From: Bifidobacteriaceae bacterium
Lineage (GTDB): Bacteria; Actinomycetota; Actinomycetes; Actinomycetales; Bifidobacteriaceae
Length of the DNA: 64,000 nucleotides
Direction: 5' to 3'
Assembly (NCBI GenBank): GCA_022651005.1
Contig: JALCQD010000003.1
Location: forward strand, 186,001-250,000
In this document: piece by piece, positions 17,259 to 28,000 of the stretch
How positions within the stretch are numbered: position 1 is the first letter of the stretch
Layout of the letters: the number at the start of each line of letters is the position of its first letter
Notes under the pieces: model-generated
The model's database searches: none
What the model saw: the letters and a program-made list of their open reading frames with translations, nothing else
What the model was told of the DNA's origin: nothing
Translations under genes and position numbers: made by a program

Positions 17259-18316
17259 GCACGGAAATGCCCGATGTCCCACGCACCACGGACCGTCCGA
17301 AGGTGGTATCCGGAGCCCCGACAAGTGAGTTTCAGGCGACGGCGAGTTATCTGGAACTGCATGCCCCCGCCAAAACTAACTTTGCTCTCAACGTCGGCGA
17401 GCGCGGCACCCTTCCTCGCAGCGCGCGGGAGGGAACGGCCGGCTGCCGCCATTACATCGACACGGTGTATTGCTCCGTGGGTATTTACGATGACGTTGAT
17501 CTGACACTCAAGCGGCGGCGCAGTGGCTTCTCCCTGGATTTGGAAGGAGCGAATCTCGGCGATCTCGCCTCGGATGATGCCGATATGCGCAGTAACCTCG
17601 CCGTCAAGGCGCTTTTTGCGCTTGCCGAGCATTCCGGCAAGGCGCCCGATGTGGGCATCAGAATCTTCAAGCGCATTCCCGTGGCGGCCGGGCTTGGCAG
17701 TGGCGCGGCGGATGCGGCGGCCGTGCTCGTGGGACTCAATCGTCTGTGGCATTTGGACTATAGCCTCGATCAGCTCCGTGATATTGCGACGCCCCTCGGC
17801 CACGGCATTCCCTTCTGTCTCACTGGCGGCTTGCTTGTAGGCAGCAATTATGGCGAGGCCATCGAGCCGGTGACCGCGAGCATGGCAAAGCAGCTTGGCC
17901 CCGAGCTCAACTTCACCACCATGCTGCTGGGAACATACAACCAGGGGCTGTCGAAGGCCGCCGTGTATGCGGAATTGGACCGTCAGCGCGCGGAGGCGGC
18001 AAAGCTGGCTGAGGCGGGGAAGACTGAAGATGAGGACACTGCGGCGGCAGGACATGGTTCGCGCGATCTGCGCTTCGGACACAATGACCTCGAGCCTGCG
18101 GTCATCTCATTGTTCCCGCGCGCTGGAGCAGCGCTCGAAGACGCGGCGGCAGCAGCAGAGGGCATTACGACCTTCGTTTCGGGCTCGGGCCCCACGGTGG
18201 TGGCGTGCCTGCCCGATCCGAAGGCGATGTGGAAAGTCATAGGCGCATGGAAGGCAAGCCGCAGCGTGGACCGCATCGTGCGCGTGGAGACGCCGGCGGA
18301 GCTTGAAATCTCGTAG
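17255..18316 (+). CDS. ispE: 4-diphosphocytidyl-2-C-methyl-D-erythritol kinase
   Basis: This is the GHMP-family kinase of the MEP isoprenoid pathway, which phosphorylates CDP-methylerythritol. Motifs are APAKTNFAL near the N-terminus, the GHMP phosphate loop PVAAGLGSGAADAA, and the C-terminal FVSGSGPTVVA. At 353 aa it is longer than the usual 280-320, with about 30 extra residues before the first motif and a charged insert near residues 245-270. It overlaps rsmA by 4 nt, so it is the last gene of the rpf-rsmA-ispE run. The convergent MATE gene ends 6 bp away. Confidence 0.93.
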   Translation: MSTEMPDVPRTTDRPKVVSGAPTSEFQATASYLELHAPAKTNFALNVGERGTLPRSAREGTAGCRHYIDTVYCSVGIYDDVDLTLKRRRSGFSLDLEGANLGDLASDDADMRSNLAVKALFALAEHSGKAPDVGIRIFKRIPVAAGLGSGAADAAAVLVGLNRLWHLDYSLDQLRDIATPLGHGIPFCLTGGLLVGSNYGEAIEPVTASMAKQLGPELNFTTMLLGTYNQGLSKAAVYAELDRQRAEAAKLAEAGKTEDEDTAAAGHGSRDLRFGHNDLEPAVISLFPRAGAALEDAAAAAEGITTFVSGSGPTVVACLPDPKAMWKVIGAWKASRSVDRIVRVETPAELEIS

Positions 18317-18321
18317 ATTTC

Positions 18322-19746
18322 CTACGGTCGTGCAGTACCCTTGCCCCCGAGCATCCGGAGGAAGCCACCGCGCTTTTTCGGCATGCCGAGCTTTGCCTTG
18401 TTCTTGTCGGCGTCACGCAGCTCGCGCAGAACGCGGCCTTGCAGCGGAATCGTGATGAGCAGCGCGAGGATATCGGCCATGGGCTGGGCCATCTGCACCC
18501 CGAGGAAGCCGAAGAAGGGTGGCAGGATCAAAAGCGCGGGAACCAATCCCAGGCCCTGGCGCGCGATGCCCACCACGCTGGAGATGAAGGTCTTGCCAAT
18601 GGTCTGTTCCATCATGTTCGACATCACGATGAAGCCGGAAAGCGGCAGTGTGATGCATTGCAGTCTCAGCGCCAGAGCACCGTACTGCACCACCTGGGGG
18701 TCGTCGCGGAAAAGGCCCACCAAGTGCGGGGCGAAAATGATCTGAAGGATCGAGGACAGCACCAGCAGCACCGTGGAGGCCTGCACCACAAACCAATAGC
18801 CCTTGCGCACCCGCGAGATGAGGCCCGCGCCGAAGTTGTAGCCGCAGACGGGCTGGAAGCCCTGGCCGAAGCCGATCATGATGGTGTTGGTGAACGTGAT
18901 GATGCGCGACACAATGGCCATGGCGGCAATGGCGGCGTCTCCGTAGGGGTTTGCCGCGACGTTGAGGAACGTGACCGCCACGCTGAGCATGCCGTTGCGC
19001 AGCAGGCTTGGCAGGCCACCGCCCACGATCTCGCGCCACAGCAGCATGTCCGGCTTGTAGTTGCGAATGCTCAGGTGCACCGTGCCGGCCTTGGTGTGCA
19101 GCAGGAGCAGCAGAGCGAAGGACACGACCTGTGAGATTGCCGTGGCGAGGCCAGCGCCGAAAATCCCCATGTTAAGAACGAATATGAACACAGGCTCCAA
19201 AACGATGTTGAGAACGGCACCGGAGATGATGCCGATCATGGAGTAGGCGGCAAGGCCCTGATAGCGCATCTGTGGGTTGAGGACGAAGGTGGCGCAATAG
19301 AACGGAGCGGAGAAGAGCAGCGGCGTCATGTATTCCAGGGCCAGCGGCTCGATGGTCTTCGTAGCTCCGAAAAGCGTGACGAGCGGATGCGTGAAAATCA
19401 GTCCGAAAATGCCAATGAGCGCCCCGACCGCCAGTGCGGTGAAGAAACCGACGGCCACCAGGCGGCGTGCTCGCTCAATGTTCTTTTTCCCCAGCTCAAT
19501 CGACAGCTTATTGCCCGATCCCTGGCCGAAGAGCAATCCTGTGGCCTGGATTACCAGCATGATGGGAAAGGCGATGCCCAGCGCTCCCGAAGCGGACGTG
19601 CCAAGGCGGCCCACAAAAAAGGTGTCGGTGAGGTTGTAGATGATGCTGACGACGTTGGAGATGACGGCGGGTATTGCCATGCGAATGATCAGGCGACGCA
19701 GCGGGGAGCGCGTCATCTGAACGTATTTTTCGTCGAGGCTGGCCAT
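18322..19746 (-). CDS. MATE family efflux transporter
   Basis: This 474-residue membrane protein has twelve predicted hydrophobic segments. The MATE arrangement is clear: the opening IPAVISNVVSIIYNLTDTFF, the FGQGSGNKLSIELGKK loop, and a second half with FGQGFQPVCGYNFGAG. Known members exchange Na+ or H+ for drugs and cationic metabolites. Substrate unknown. A GGAGGAG Shine-Dalgarno lies just upstream of the start. It is convergent with ispE, ending 6 bp away, with no room for a separate terminator between them. Confidence 0.92.
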   Translation of the reverse strand: MASLDEKYVQMTRSPLRRLIIRMAIPAVISNVVSIIYNLTDTFFVGRLGTSASGALGIAFPIMLVIQATGLLFGQGSGNKLSIELGKKNIERARRLVAVGFFTALAVGALIGIFGLIFTHPLVTLFGATKTIEPLALEYMTPLLFSAPFYCATFVLNPQMRYQGLAAYSMIGIISGAVLNIVLEPVFIFVLNMGIFGAGLATAISQVVSFALLLLLHTKAGTVHLSIRNYKPDMLLWREIVGGGLPSLLRNGMLSVAVTFLNVAANPYGDAAIAAMAIVSRIITFTNTIMIGFGQGFQPVCGYNFGAGLISRVRKGYWFVVQASTVLLVLSSILQIIFAPHLVGLFRDDPQVVQYGALALRLQCITLPLSGFIVMSNMMEQTIGKTFISSVVGIARQGLGLVPALLILPPFFGFLGVQMAQPMADILALLITIPLQGRVLRELRDADKNKAKLGMPKKRGGFLRMLGGKGTARP

Positions 19747-19936
19747 GCTCCTCCTCCGTCACACACATCCCATGTGCGTACCCTGCGCGCATGCCACCCC
19801 CAAAATATCAATCCGGGGTTCTTTATTTTCGAGAATAATCAAACGGCGAGATTACGTGAAGTTTTGAGCTCATCGCCCCCGGGTCAGGGACGCGGATTAG
19901 AGTTGTGAAAGACTCACACAGGGGAGAAAGGCAGCC

Positions 19937-20554
19937 ATGACGACACCCGGATCGGTTCATTCCGAGCGCGAAGCTCGGAAGGAATTCGTACGCGACCGCC
20001 AACGCATGGTCATCACCGTCGCACTGATTTTTCTCGTCGCCTGCGTCGTGCTGTCGACACTCGTCCTGCTCGGCGTCTTCAAATCAGACAAAGAAAAAGC
20101 GGTGGCCGATGCCACCACAAACTACGGCGTCACGGTTCCCTGCGTTCAGAAAGCATCCAAAGCGCCCGCATACGGCGACATTCGCGTGCGCGTCCTCAAT
20201 GGAACGGATAAATCCGGCATCGCCCGGGCGGTGAGCAGCGCCCTGGAATATCGCGGCTTTGCCATGCAGGCAGTCGGCGATTTCACCAAGAACGACGTCG
20301 CCCGCACGGAAATCCGCTTCGGCTCAAAGGGCATCAAACAGGCCTACACCGTCTACGCCCAGTTCAACGACGCAATCCTGCGCATGGACGACCGGTCAAA
20401 CACCTCTGTGGATGTGATCGTGGGGAATACTTTCGACGATCTCAACACCATCGACGAGATCTCCATCACCAAGGGTGCCACACTCAAGTCGGTCAAGGGA
20501 TGCGTCGCCGTCTCAAAGATCGACACAAAGACGCTGCCCAAGGCCACGAAGTAA
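19937..20554 (+). CDS. LytR_C domain membrane protein
   Basis: This 205-residue protein has one transmembrane segment (about residues 30-53) and an extracytoplasmic LytR C-terminal (LytR_C) domain, recognisable from VRVLNGTDKSGIA and the pattern around VIVGNTFDDL. It lacks the catalytic LytR-CpsA-Psr domain, so it is a stand-alone LytR_C protein. The function is not known; family context suggests a cell-envelope role. A GGGAGAAAGG Shine-Dalgarno precedes the ATG. Confidence 0.82.
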   Translation: MTTPGSVHSEREARKEFVRDRQRMVITVALIFLVACVVLSTLVLLGVFKSDKEKAVADATTNYGVTVPCVQKASKAPAYGDIRVRVLNGTDKSGIARAVSSALEYRGFAMQAVGDFTKNDVARTEIRFGSKGIKQAYTVYAQFNDAILRMDDRSNTSVDVIVGNTFDDLNTIDEISITKGATLKSVKGCVAVSKIDTKTLPKATK

Positions 20555-20572
20555 AAGCAATCGCGTAACTAA

Positions 20573-21997
20573 CTACTCCTGCTGCTCGCTCTGCTCGTTC
20601 CACCACCGCGCGAGCTCGGAAACTGCCGTCTCGCGGTCTACTTCCCCGTTTTCCATGCGGTATTCCAGCATGTGCTTGTATGCCTTGCCCACGATGGGTC
20701 CGGGCGTCAGATGCAAGATCTCCATGATGTCGTCGCCCGTGAGATCGGGGCGAATGGAGTCGAGGTCTTCACGCTTCTTGAGGTCGTCGACGCGCGCCTC
20801 CATCTCGTCCATCGCCTGATCGAACATGAGCGACTTGCGCTTGTTCTGCGTGGTGGCATCGGCTCGGGTGAGACGGTTGAGGCGTGAGTACAGCTTGCCG
20901 GAATCCGCCACGTAGCGGCGCACGGCGGAGTCGGTCCACGGTTCGTCCACGTAACCGTGGAAACGCAGGTGCAATTCGATGAGCTTGCTGACGCCGTTGA
21001 CAATCTCGTGGTCGAAGCGCAGAGCCTTCAGGCGCTTCTTGGCCATTTTCGCGCCCACCACGTCGTGATGATGGAAGCTCACCTTGCCGCCCGCCTCGAA
21101 CTTGCGGGTCTTGGGCTTTCCGATGTCGTGCAGCAGGGCCGCCAGACGCAGTGTGAGATCGGGACGCGGCACGGGGCCGTCGTCGTCGGTTTCGAGGGCA
21201 ACGGCGCGATCCACCACCACGAGCGTGTGCTCGAAGACGTCCTTGTGACGGTGGTGCTCGTCAATCTCGAGCTGGAGCGCGGGGATCTCGGGCAAAACGC
21301 GCTCGGCGAGGCCGGAGTCCACCAGCGCCTCAATGCCCGCGTGTGGGTTGGCGGAGAGAAGCAGCTTGGTGAGCTCGTCACGCACGCGCTCGGCGGAAAC
21401 GATGTCGATGCGATCCACCATCTGCATCATGGCCTCAGCGGTGGAGGCCTCGATGGTGAAGCCCAGCTGTGCCACGAATCTCACGGCGCGCATCATGCGT
21501 AGGGGATCATCGTCGAAGGACTGAGTCGCGTCGACGGGGGTGCGCAGCAACTTGCGCTGCAAATCGTTGGCGCCGTCGAAGGGATCCACGAACTCGAGAT
21601 CGGGGACGCGCAGCGCCATCGCATTGATGGTGAAGTCGCGGCGGGAGAGATCTCCTTCGAGATTGTCGCCATAGTTGACTTCCGGCTTGCGCGAGTCAGG
21701 ATCGTACTTATCTGTGCGGTACGTGGTGACCTCAACGGAGATTTCCTTGCCATCCTTGGCCACGCGTTTGGCGCCCAGCGTGCCGAACTTGCGGCCCATG
21801 TCCCAGAAACCGTCACCCCACCGACGCAGAATGTGCTCGAACTGCTCAGGGCGGGCAGACGTCGTGAAATCGTAATCGTGCGAAGGGCGGTGAAGAAGGA
21901 GATCGCGAACGGGACCGCCAACGAGCGCCAGTTCGTACCCCTCTTTTTGAAATAGCTTCCCTAACTCAATTGCCTCGGGCCTGACCTCGAATGCCAC
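20573..21997 (-). CDS. pcnB: CCA tRNA nucleotidyltransferase
   Basis: This enzyme adds or repairs the 3' CCA end of tRNA. The nucleotidyltransferase head has LVGGPVRDLLL and the metal-binding HDYDFTTSA. RRDFTINAMAL follows, and an HD-type domain in the second half has HTLVVVD, LLHDIGKPKT and HHHDVVGA. This two-part form is typical of actinobacteria. The GTG at 21997 was chosen because AAAGG lies at good spacing upstream; a GTG at 22024 would add 9 residues but has no Shine-Dalgarno. It is divergent from the NUDIX gene. Confidence 0.93.
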   Translation of the reverse strand: MAFEVRPEAIELGKLFQKEGYELALVGGPVRDLLLHRPSHDYDFTTSARPEQFEHILRRWGDGFWDMGRKFGTLGAKRVAKDGKEISVEVTTYRTDKYDPDSRKPEVNYGDNLEGDLSRRDFTINAMALRVPDLEFVDPFDGANDLQRKLLRTPVDATQSFDDDPLRMMRAVRFVAQLGFTIEASTAEAMMQMVDRIDIVSAERVRDELTKLLLSANPHAGIEALVDSGLAERVLPEIPALQLEIDEHHRHKDVFEHTLVVVDRAVALETDDDGPVPRPDLTLRLAALLHDIGKPKTRKFEAGGKVSFHHHDVVGAKMAKKRLKALRFDHEIVNGVSKLIELHLRFHGYVDEPWTDSAVRRYVADSGKLYSRLNRLTRADATTQNKRKSLMFDQAMDEMEARVDDLKKREDLDSIRPDLTGDDIMEILHLTPGPIVGKAYKHMLEYRMENGEVDRETAVSELARWWNEQSEQQE

Positions 21998-22161
21998 CGG
22001 GACGCACCTTTCACTCACACGCACTCACGCAACTCATATAGCTCATAACAGCTTAGTGCACACTCACCACTGATCTCTCCCGTCCCGTCGGAGAGGGGTA
22101 AACTCGGGGAGTTTCGGGTTCTCTACCCCACTCCCACAAACATTTACGTAAAGTAGAGGGT

Positions 22162-22785
22162 ATGACTACTCCGAGGGACGTTGCGCGCATGATGCGTGAT
22201 TCCGCGAACCCCTCGCTGCCTGAAGACTCCCGAGTGCCCCCACAATCACTTCCCGAAGAGGCAGATCCTTCCACTCCAAGCCCAGCGATGATGCCGAAAA
22301 AGCGTGCCGAATCGGCCACGCCCACGAGCTTCGCCTCCCTGGAGGCGCACGAGTTGCCCGTCGCTCGCGAATATTCCGCTGGCGGGCTGATCTTCAACGA
22401 GAACGACGAAGTGGCCATCATCGCGCGCCATTCGCGATCGGGCCACCTCGAGTGGTGCCTGCCCAAGGGACACATCGAAAAGGGCGAGACTCCAGAAGAA
22501 ACAGCCGTACGAGAGGTGCATGAGGAAACAGGGATTCTAGGAGTTATCACCGGATCCATCGCCACCATCGACTATTGGTTCACGGGAGACACCAACCGCG
22601 TACATAAACTGGTGCATCACTATGTTCTGCAGCAGGTGGGCGGCGACCTCACGGTGGAAGGAGACCCCGACCACGAGGCCGAAGACGCCGCCTGGGTGAG
22701 CTTCGAACAGCTCAATTCCGTTCTCAGCTATCCCAATGAACGCCGGATTGCCTGGCTCTATTCAAGGAAGTACCGCCGCCAGTGA
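22162..22785 (+). CDS. NUDIX hydrolase
   Basis: This 207-residue protein has a NUDIX fold from about residue 70. The NUDIX box is GHIEKGETPEETAVREVHEE with its REVHEE core, and catalytic glutamates are intact. A disordered Pro-rich stretch of about 65 residues precedes it. Family members hydrolyse nucleoside diphosphate derivatives; the substrate here is unknown. Its stop overlaps the DUF6049 start by 4 nt (GTGA), so the NUDIX-DUF6049-MurJ genes form one coupled operon. TAAAGT lies 7 nt before the ATG, compatible with a leaderless mRNA. Confidence 0.9.
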   Translation: MTTPRDVARMMRDSANPSLPEDSRVPPQSLPEEADPSTPSPAMMPKKRAESATPTSFASLEAHELPVAREYSAGGLIFNENDEVAIIARHSRSGHLEWCLPKGHIEKGETPEETAVREVHEETGILGVITGSIATIDYWFTGDTNRVHKLVHHYVLQQVGGDLTVEGDPDHEAEDAAWVSFEQLNSVLSYPNERRIAWLYSRKYRRQ

Positions 22786-25073
22786 CCGCCCTCGATTCTT
22801 CCCATGCACGCCACACACGCCGGGGATTTCTTTCAGCACTCATCTCCTGCCTCGCCTTCGTGACGGCCGTAGTAGGCATCATTGCACCCGCGCACACCGC
22901 AACTGCCACAGAATCCATCTCCAGCAAGCTGTCCATCTCCCTGACATCGGCCACGTCCATTGTCACCGATAAATCCGGATACACGGCGAAATTCGTTATC
23001 ACCAATTCGAGCGATACGAACCTTGCCGAGGGCTCCCTCCTTCTGTTCACTTCCACGCGATCCTTCAGCTCGTCGCAATCGATGCAGGACTGGGCGAACG
23101 GCACCATGCACACGCCCACGCCACTGCAATTGGGCGTCGTCAATCTCCCTGCGCTCTCGCACGGAAAATCAACCACTGCCACCATCACGCTGCCGGCGGA
23201 TTCCACGCAGCTGAAATCCATCCGTTCGTGGGGTGCCAAGCCGCTCTATGCCGAATACGACTCCACCGCCGACGGGGGCACGCAGAACGGCGTCACCGTG
23301 AGCACGCAGCTCCACAGTTACCTCACGCGTTCTCATGACGGACTGAGCGAGCACGCCACTCCTCAGCTCACCATCACCACGGCACTTCCCTTCAGCTCGG
23401 CGCAACGAACGGTAAAAAAAGACGGCCTCGCGAATCTCGTCAAGGACGCGGGAGCGAGTGCAAATGTAACCGCTGCCAGCGATACTGACACCAAAGAACT
23501 CACGGAAGAGGCACAGCTGGCGCGGGAACACCCCTCTCTGCGCGTTGTGGCGGATCCCGAAAGCATCGGGACGGTTGCCGCCAGCGGAATCCTCAAGCAG
23601 TCATCGCTCGCCGGCATCATGCAGCCCTACGGTTATGACGTAACGTCGCGCTCAGCTTTTGCGGAAACACTGTGGGAGAAGGCGGGCATCGCCGATTCCG
23701 CATGGAGCGCGAGCACGGCGCATACCGTGGCGGCGAACAGCATTGCGACGGCAACAAGTACGGCGGCAGATGATGCTTCCGACAGCTCGAAATCTTCTGC
23801 TCTCACCACTGCGAAACTACCCGCCATTGCCTGGGAATCCGACTACTCGTGGGATTCGGCAAGCCTCGCGTTGGCGGCCAAGCAGGGCTACTCCACCGTC
23901 GTGGCGGAGAGCGCGGAAAGATCCGCTCAGTCGAACGTCATCTCGGGACGCAAGACGGTGACAACACCGAACGGCACCGTGACCGTTCTCGTGGCAGAAC
24001 AGACGCTGTCGAGCCTCGCGCAAGGCAAGGCGACCAGTGATACTGCGAGCGCGGAGGGCACTGCGGGAGGACGTCTCGCCCGTTTCGTGGCCCAGACCGC
24101 TCTCTTCCAAATGCAGCGACCATACGTGTCACGCACCTTGCTCGTGAGCTTCGGGGACAATCCGAACATCACCAGCGCGTCCGCCATCCTCTCCGCACTC
24201 GAGGATTCAGATTGGGTAGCGCAAGGCACCATGAAAGATCTCGAAAGCGACACGGTGGCGTCCACTGACGACGCGGCTTCCTCCGATTCGCTGACACCGG
24301 ACGTCTCTGCGGACGAGGCGGACTTTACGCTCACCACGCGCACGCCCACAACAACGCAGAAGGACACTTCTCGCACCATTCTCACCGACCTCGCTTCCAC
24401 AACAACGACCATCAATCGCCTCACTTCCTCGGTTCTGCGCGCATCAGATGTGGAGGAGAACAAAGAGTCGGACGAGAACACGGATCCGCAGGCCCTCTCC
24501 CGGCAGAATGCCAAGAAGGATGCCAGCGATCAGGTCACCGCTCTGCAATGGCTCGCCAAACTGAGGAGCGCCCATCAGGACCTGGGCCTCATGGCCTTCA
24601 GCGCCACCCAAAGCGTCCGCACCGCTATGAAGAGCGCCGACGCCACACTCAACACCACTATTCTTGGCGCGGTACGCGTGATCCCTCCCACCCAGATCAA
24701 CGTCTTCAGCGAGTCCGCGGCAACGCCCGCAACCATCAAGAATGCATTGCCCTTCCCCATTTCTATTGCGGTGGATGCAACCACAGATTCCAACGCCATC
24801 TCCATCACTAAGTCCAAGAACGTTGACGTCAATGCAGGTTCTGAGGCCCAAGCCACCTTTACGATTCATGTGGTAGGAACTGGGTCGGCCACGGCCACGT
24901 TCGCTCCCACAGACCGCAAGGGTCGCACTTTCGGCACCTCTCCGAGTACCGTCATCTACAGTCAGCTCACCATCAATGACATGAGCGGCAATATTCTTAT
25001 TATTCTCGCCTTGCTCTTGGGTGCCGTCGGCATCTACCGGCAGGCAACTCGACGGAAGGACCCCGATCAGTGA
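22782..25073 (+). CDS. DUF6049 family exported membrane protein
   Basis: This 763-residue protein has an N-terminal export signal with a twin-arginine-like motif (TRRGFLS) and a hydrophobic core to about residue 45. A large extracytoplasmic region with beta-rich and Ser/Thr/Ala-rich parts follows. Near the C-terminus there is one transmembrane segment (IILALLLGAVGIY) and a basic tail. The position between NUDIX and MurJ is conserved in actinobacteria, where this family is called DUF6049. Function is unknown; the context suggests a partner of MurJ in cell-wall assembly. GTG start, overlapping neighbours by 4 nt on both sides. Confidence 0.8.
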   Translation: MTALDSSHARHTRRGFLSALISCLAFVTAVVGIIAPAHTATATESISSKLSISLTSATSIVTDKSGYTAKFVITNSSDTNLAEGSLLLFTSTRSFSSSQSMQDWANGTMHTPTPLQLGVVNLPALSHGKSTTATITLPADSTQLKSIRSWGAKPLYAEYDSTADGGTQNGVTVSTQLHSYLTRSHDGLSEHATPQLTITTALPFSSAQRTVKKDGLANLVKDAGASANVTAASDTDTKELTEEAQLAREHPSLRVVADPESIGTVAASGILKQSSLAGIMQPYGYDVTSRSAFAETLWEKAGIADSAWSASTAHTVAANSIATATSTAADDASDSSKSSALTTAKLPAIAWESDYSWDSASLALAAKQGYSTVVAESAERSAQSNVISGRKTVTTPNGTVTVLVAEQTLSSLAQGKATSDTASAEGTAGGRLARFVAQTALFQMQRPYVSRTLLVSFGDNPNITSASAILSALEDSDWVAQGTMKDLESDTVASTDDAASSDSLTPDVSADEADFTLTTRTPTTTQKDTSRTILTDLASTTTTINRLTSSVLRASDVEENKESDENTDPQALSRQNAKKDASDQVTALQWLAKLRSAHQDLGLMAFSATQSVRTAMKSADATLNTTILGAVRVIPPTQINVFSESAATPATIKNALPFPISIAVDATTDSNAISITKSKNVDVNAGSEAQATFTIHVVGTGSATATFAPTDRKGRTFGTSPSTVIYSQLTINDMSGNILIILALLLGAVGIYRQATRRKDPDQ

Positions 25074-28000
25074 GCAGTGTCGGTCGCAATTCGCTGATTA
25101 TGGCGTCGGGAACGCTCGCTTCCCGCCTCACCGGCCAGGTTCGCACCATCCTTTTGGCGGGTGCCCTGGGCGTCACCGGTATTGCGGCAGACGCGTACCA
25201 GGTGGGATCTCAGATTCCTCAGGTGGTCTTCAATCTTCTGGCTGGCGGCCTGCTTAACGCCATCCTCGTGCCGCAGATCGTCAAGGCATTCAAGCAGCAC
25301 GACTATTCAAGTCGCATCAACAAGTTGCTCACGCTGTCGTTTATCATCCTGCTGGCTGTGACATTCATGCTCATGATTGCCACGCCCATACTGGTCAATA
25401 TCTACGTTGATTCGGGGTGGACTCCAGCGCAGAAGGCTCTGGCCAACGCCTTCACCATGTGGTGTATGCCGCAGGTGTTCTTTTATGGTCTCTATACGGT
25501 GCTGGGGCAGGTGCTTGCCGCCAAAGACCGCTTCGGCGCGTATGCGTGGAGTTCTGTGGCCGCAAATATCGTCAGCTGCGCGGGATTTGGCGCGTTCATC
25601 TTGTTCTTCGGCAACGCGCAGCGCCAGCCGCTGAACTTCTGGACTCCCGACAAGATTGCCCTGAGCGCCGGAACCTGGACGCTCGGTGTGGCCGTGCAGG
25701 CGCTGATTCTGCTGGTGCCGCTGATAAAACTCGGTATCAACCTGCATCCTGAATTCGGCTTCCGCGGCATCGGTCTGCGCTCCATGGGCCAGGTAGCCAT
25801 CTGGACCCTGGGAGCGGTGATTCTCGATCAGCTGCTGGGCATCGCCAACACACGCATCACCACGGGCGCTCCCGTCGCCACTGGCGACCGCTTGGGAACG
25901 GCCGGCTCGCAGGCGTATATGCAGGCATACTCTATTTGGATTCTGCCGTACTCCCTTATTACGGTGTCTCTGGCGACCGCGATTTTCCCACGGCTCTCCC
26001 GCGCTATCGCGGAACACAACGTGGATCGCGCCCGTGACGAACTCAGCGGCTCGTTGCGTACCAGCGGCGTCATCATGGCATTCTTCAGCGCCGCTTTCAT
26101 TGCAATCCCGATTCCAATCATCCGCGCTCTGCTACCGTCCGTGGGTGTTCATGACGCCAGTTCGATGGCCATAGCCCTGTTGGGTCTCTCAGCAGGACTC
26201 GTACCGTCATCGGTCACATTGCTGCTACGACGGGCGTTCTACGCTTTTGAGGACGGCCGCAGCCCCTTCCTCTTTGCGCTCATACAAAATTCCGTGCAGC
26301 TCGTAGTGCTCCTCACGAGCGTTCACTTCGTTGACGCTCACTACTGGGTGGGGCTCGTCGGCATCTCACTGCTCGTGAGCAATACTCTCCTCATGCCCAT
26401 CGCCTACATGCTCATCCGTCGACGCATGGGTGGGCGCATCGACGGCCACCGCATTGCACGCCTGTACGCAAAAACTGCCATAGCGGCAGTTGTCACCACG
26501 TTCGTGGGGCTTTTCCTCAGCCCCCTATGCCAACGTCTCGTGGGGGCGAGCCTCACCGGAGAGAACCCCCACATGAGCTGGGTGCAATCCGTGGTCATCA
26601 GCGCCATCGTTGGCTTGGTGATGCTCGGTGTGTACGCCGCGGCACTGTACCTCCTGAAAGTGAGTGAATTCACCGACTTCCTTGAGGGAATCATGCGACG
26701 ATTCACGCACAGAGGCAACGGCGGACCCGGCAACAGCGGCAAGACAGAAACAGCGGCGCAAACTCTCGAAAGCGACGCGACGTCACCGTCAGAACCCTCA
26801 ACGACACCTCAGCAGCAACCAGTCCGCAGAAAGCCTCGTATCGCTTCCAGTGCGTCAACTACACTTGCAGACGGGACAAAAAATGGGAGCGTGCGTCATA
26901 TGATTCCTGCGATTGGTGACACCATCAATAACCGGTACACCCTGATTGCACTGTACCGTTCGGAACCAGGCCTATCTGCTTGGCTTGCCAACGATCACAC
27001 TCTTGTTCGCGACTGCCAGCTCTTCATCATCTCCGACTCCACAAAGTTGGCAAAAGTCAACGCCATTGCTTCCTCCCTTGCACTGAGCAAGGATTCCCAC
27101 TTCACGCATGTTCTCCATCTGCAGAAGCAGTCTGGTGTTTCCATCATCGTCACCGAGACCGACGCGGGCGTGAGTCTGCATGAAGTCCTCTCCTCGTCCG
27201 AGCATACGTCGATGGGCATCGAGGCCATGCGCACCATTGCAGGAACCGTTGCGGAGGCGGCTAACAGCCTGCATAAGGTATCGCTGAATCACCAAGCCAT
27301 CAGCACGCACACTATTCGTCTCACGTCGTCCGCCATCACACTTGCGGATGCACCGGTGTCCCCGCTTCTCACCACCCCCATTAAGGCCAGTACCTTCGGG
27401 GATTCCGAGGAGATGCTGAGCGTGCGCCAGATCGCGGCAGTGCTCTTTGAGATGATCACCGGGACCGCTTTCGCCCCCAACGCGGACGCCGAGCTCACGC
27501 GCACCACCTTCGAGGAGCATCGCAACGAAATACCGGCAGAATTCGTCAGCATTTGCACCCGCGCACTCGGCATCGTGCAGCCAGACGGATCCACACCCGT
27601 TCCCGTATTTACTCTGGACGAACTCCTCGCATTGCTTGGAACCTGGACGAAGCCCTCAGATCTTAAGAAGGGCGAGCTCAAGCTACCCGCCCAGCAGTCC
27701 GGAGCGTCCATCGAGTCGGTCACATTAGCTCCCGTGGACCCCAGGAACATTGTGGATGTTCCTGATTCTCTCGTCTCCGCTGACGCCGTAGAAGAAATCC
27801 CCAATGCGGGCGAACAGCAATCCTTGTGGAGCCGTAACCAACTCCTCTTTGACGGAGCCGACGCCGTAGAAGAAATTAACTCCGACTCCCCCAATTTCCT
27901 TTCCGCCTTCGAAAGCTCCTTCCACAACTCCGTGGATGAAATGGGCAAAGACGATGGCAGCCTCACCGGCGACTTCCTCGGAGTCTCCCAACCGACGCAG

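Noticed and set aside
16865-18082. 405-residue minus-strand ORF over rsmA and ispE
   Set aside because: Antisense to two recognised enzymes with intact motifs.
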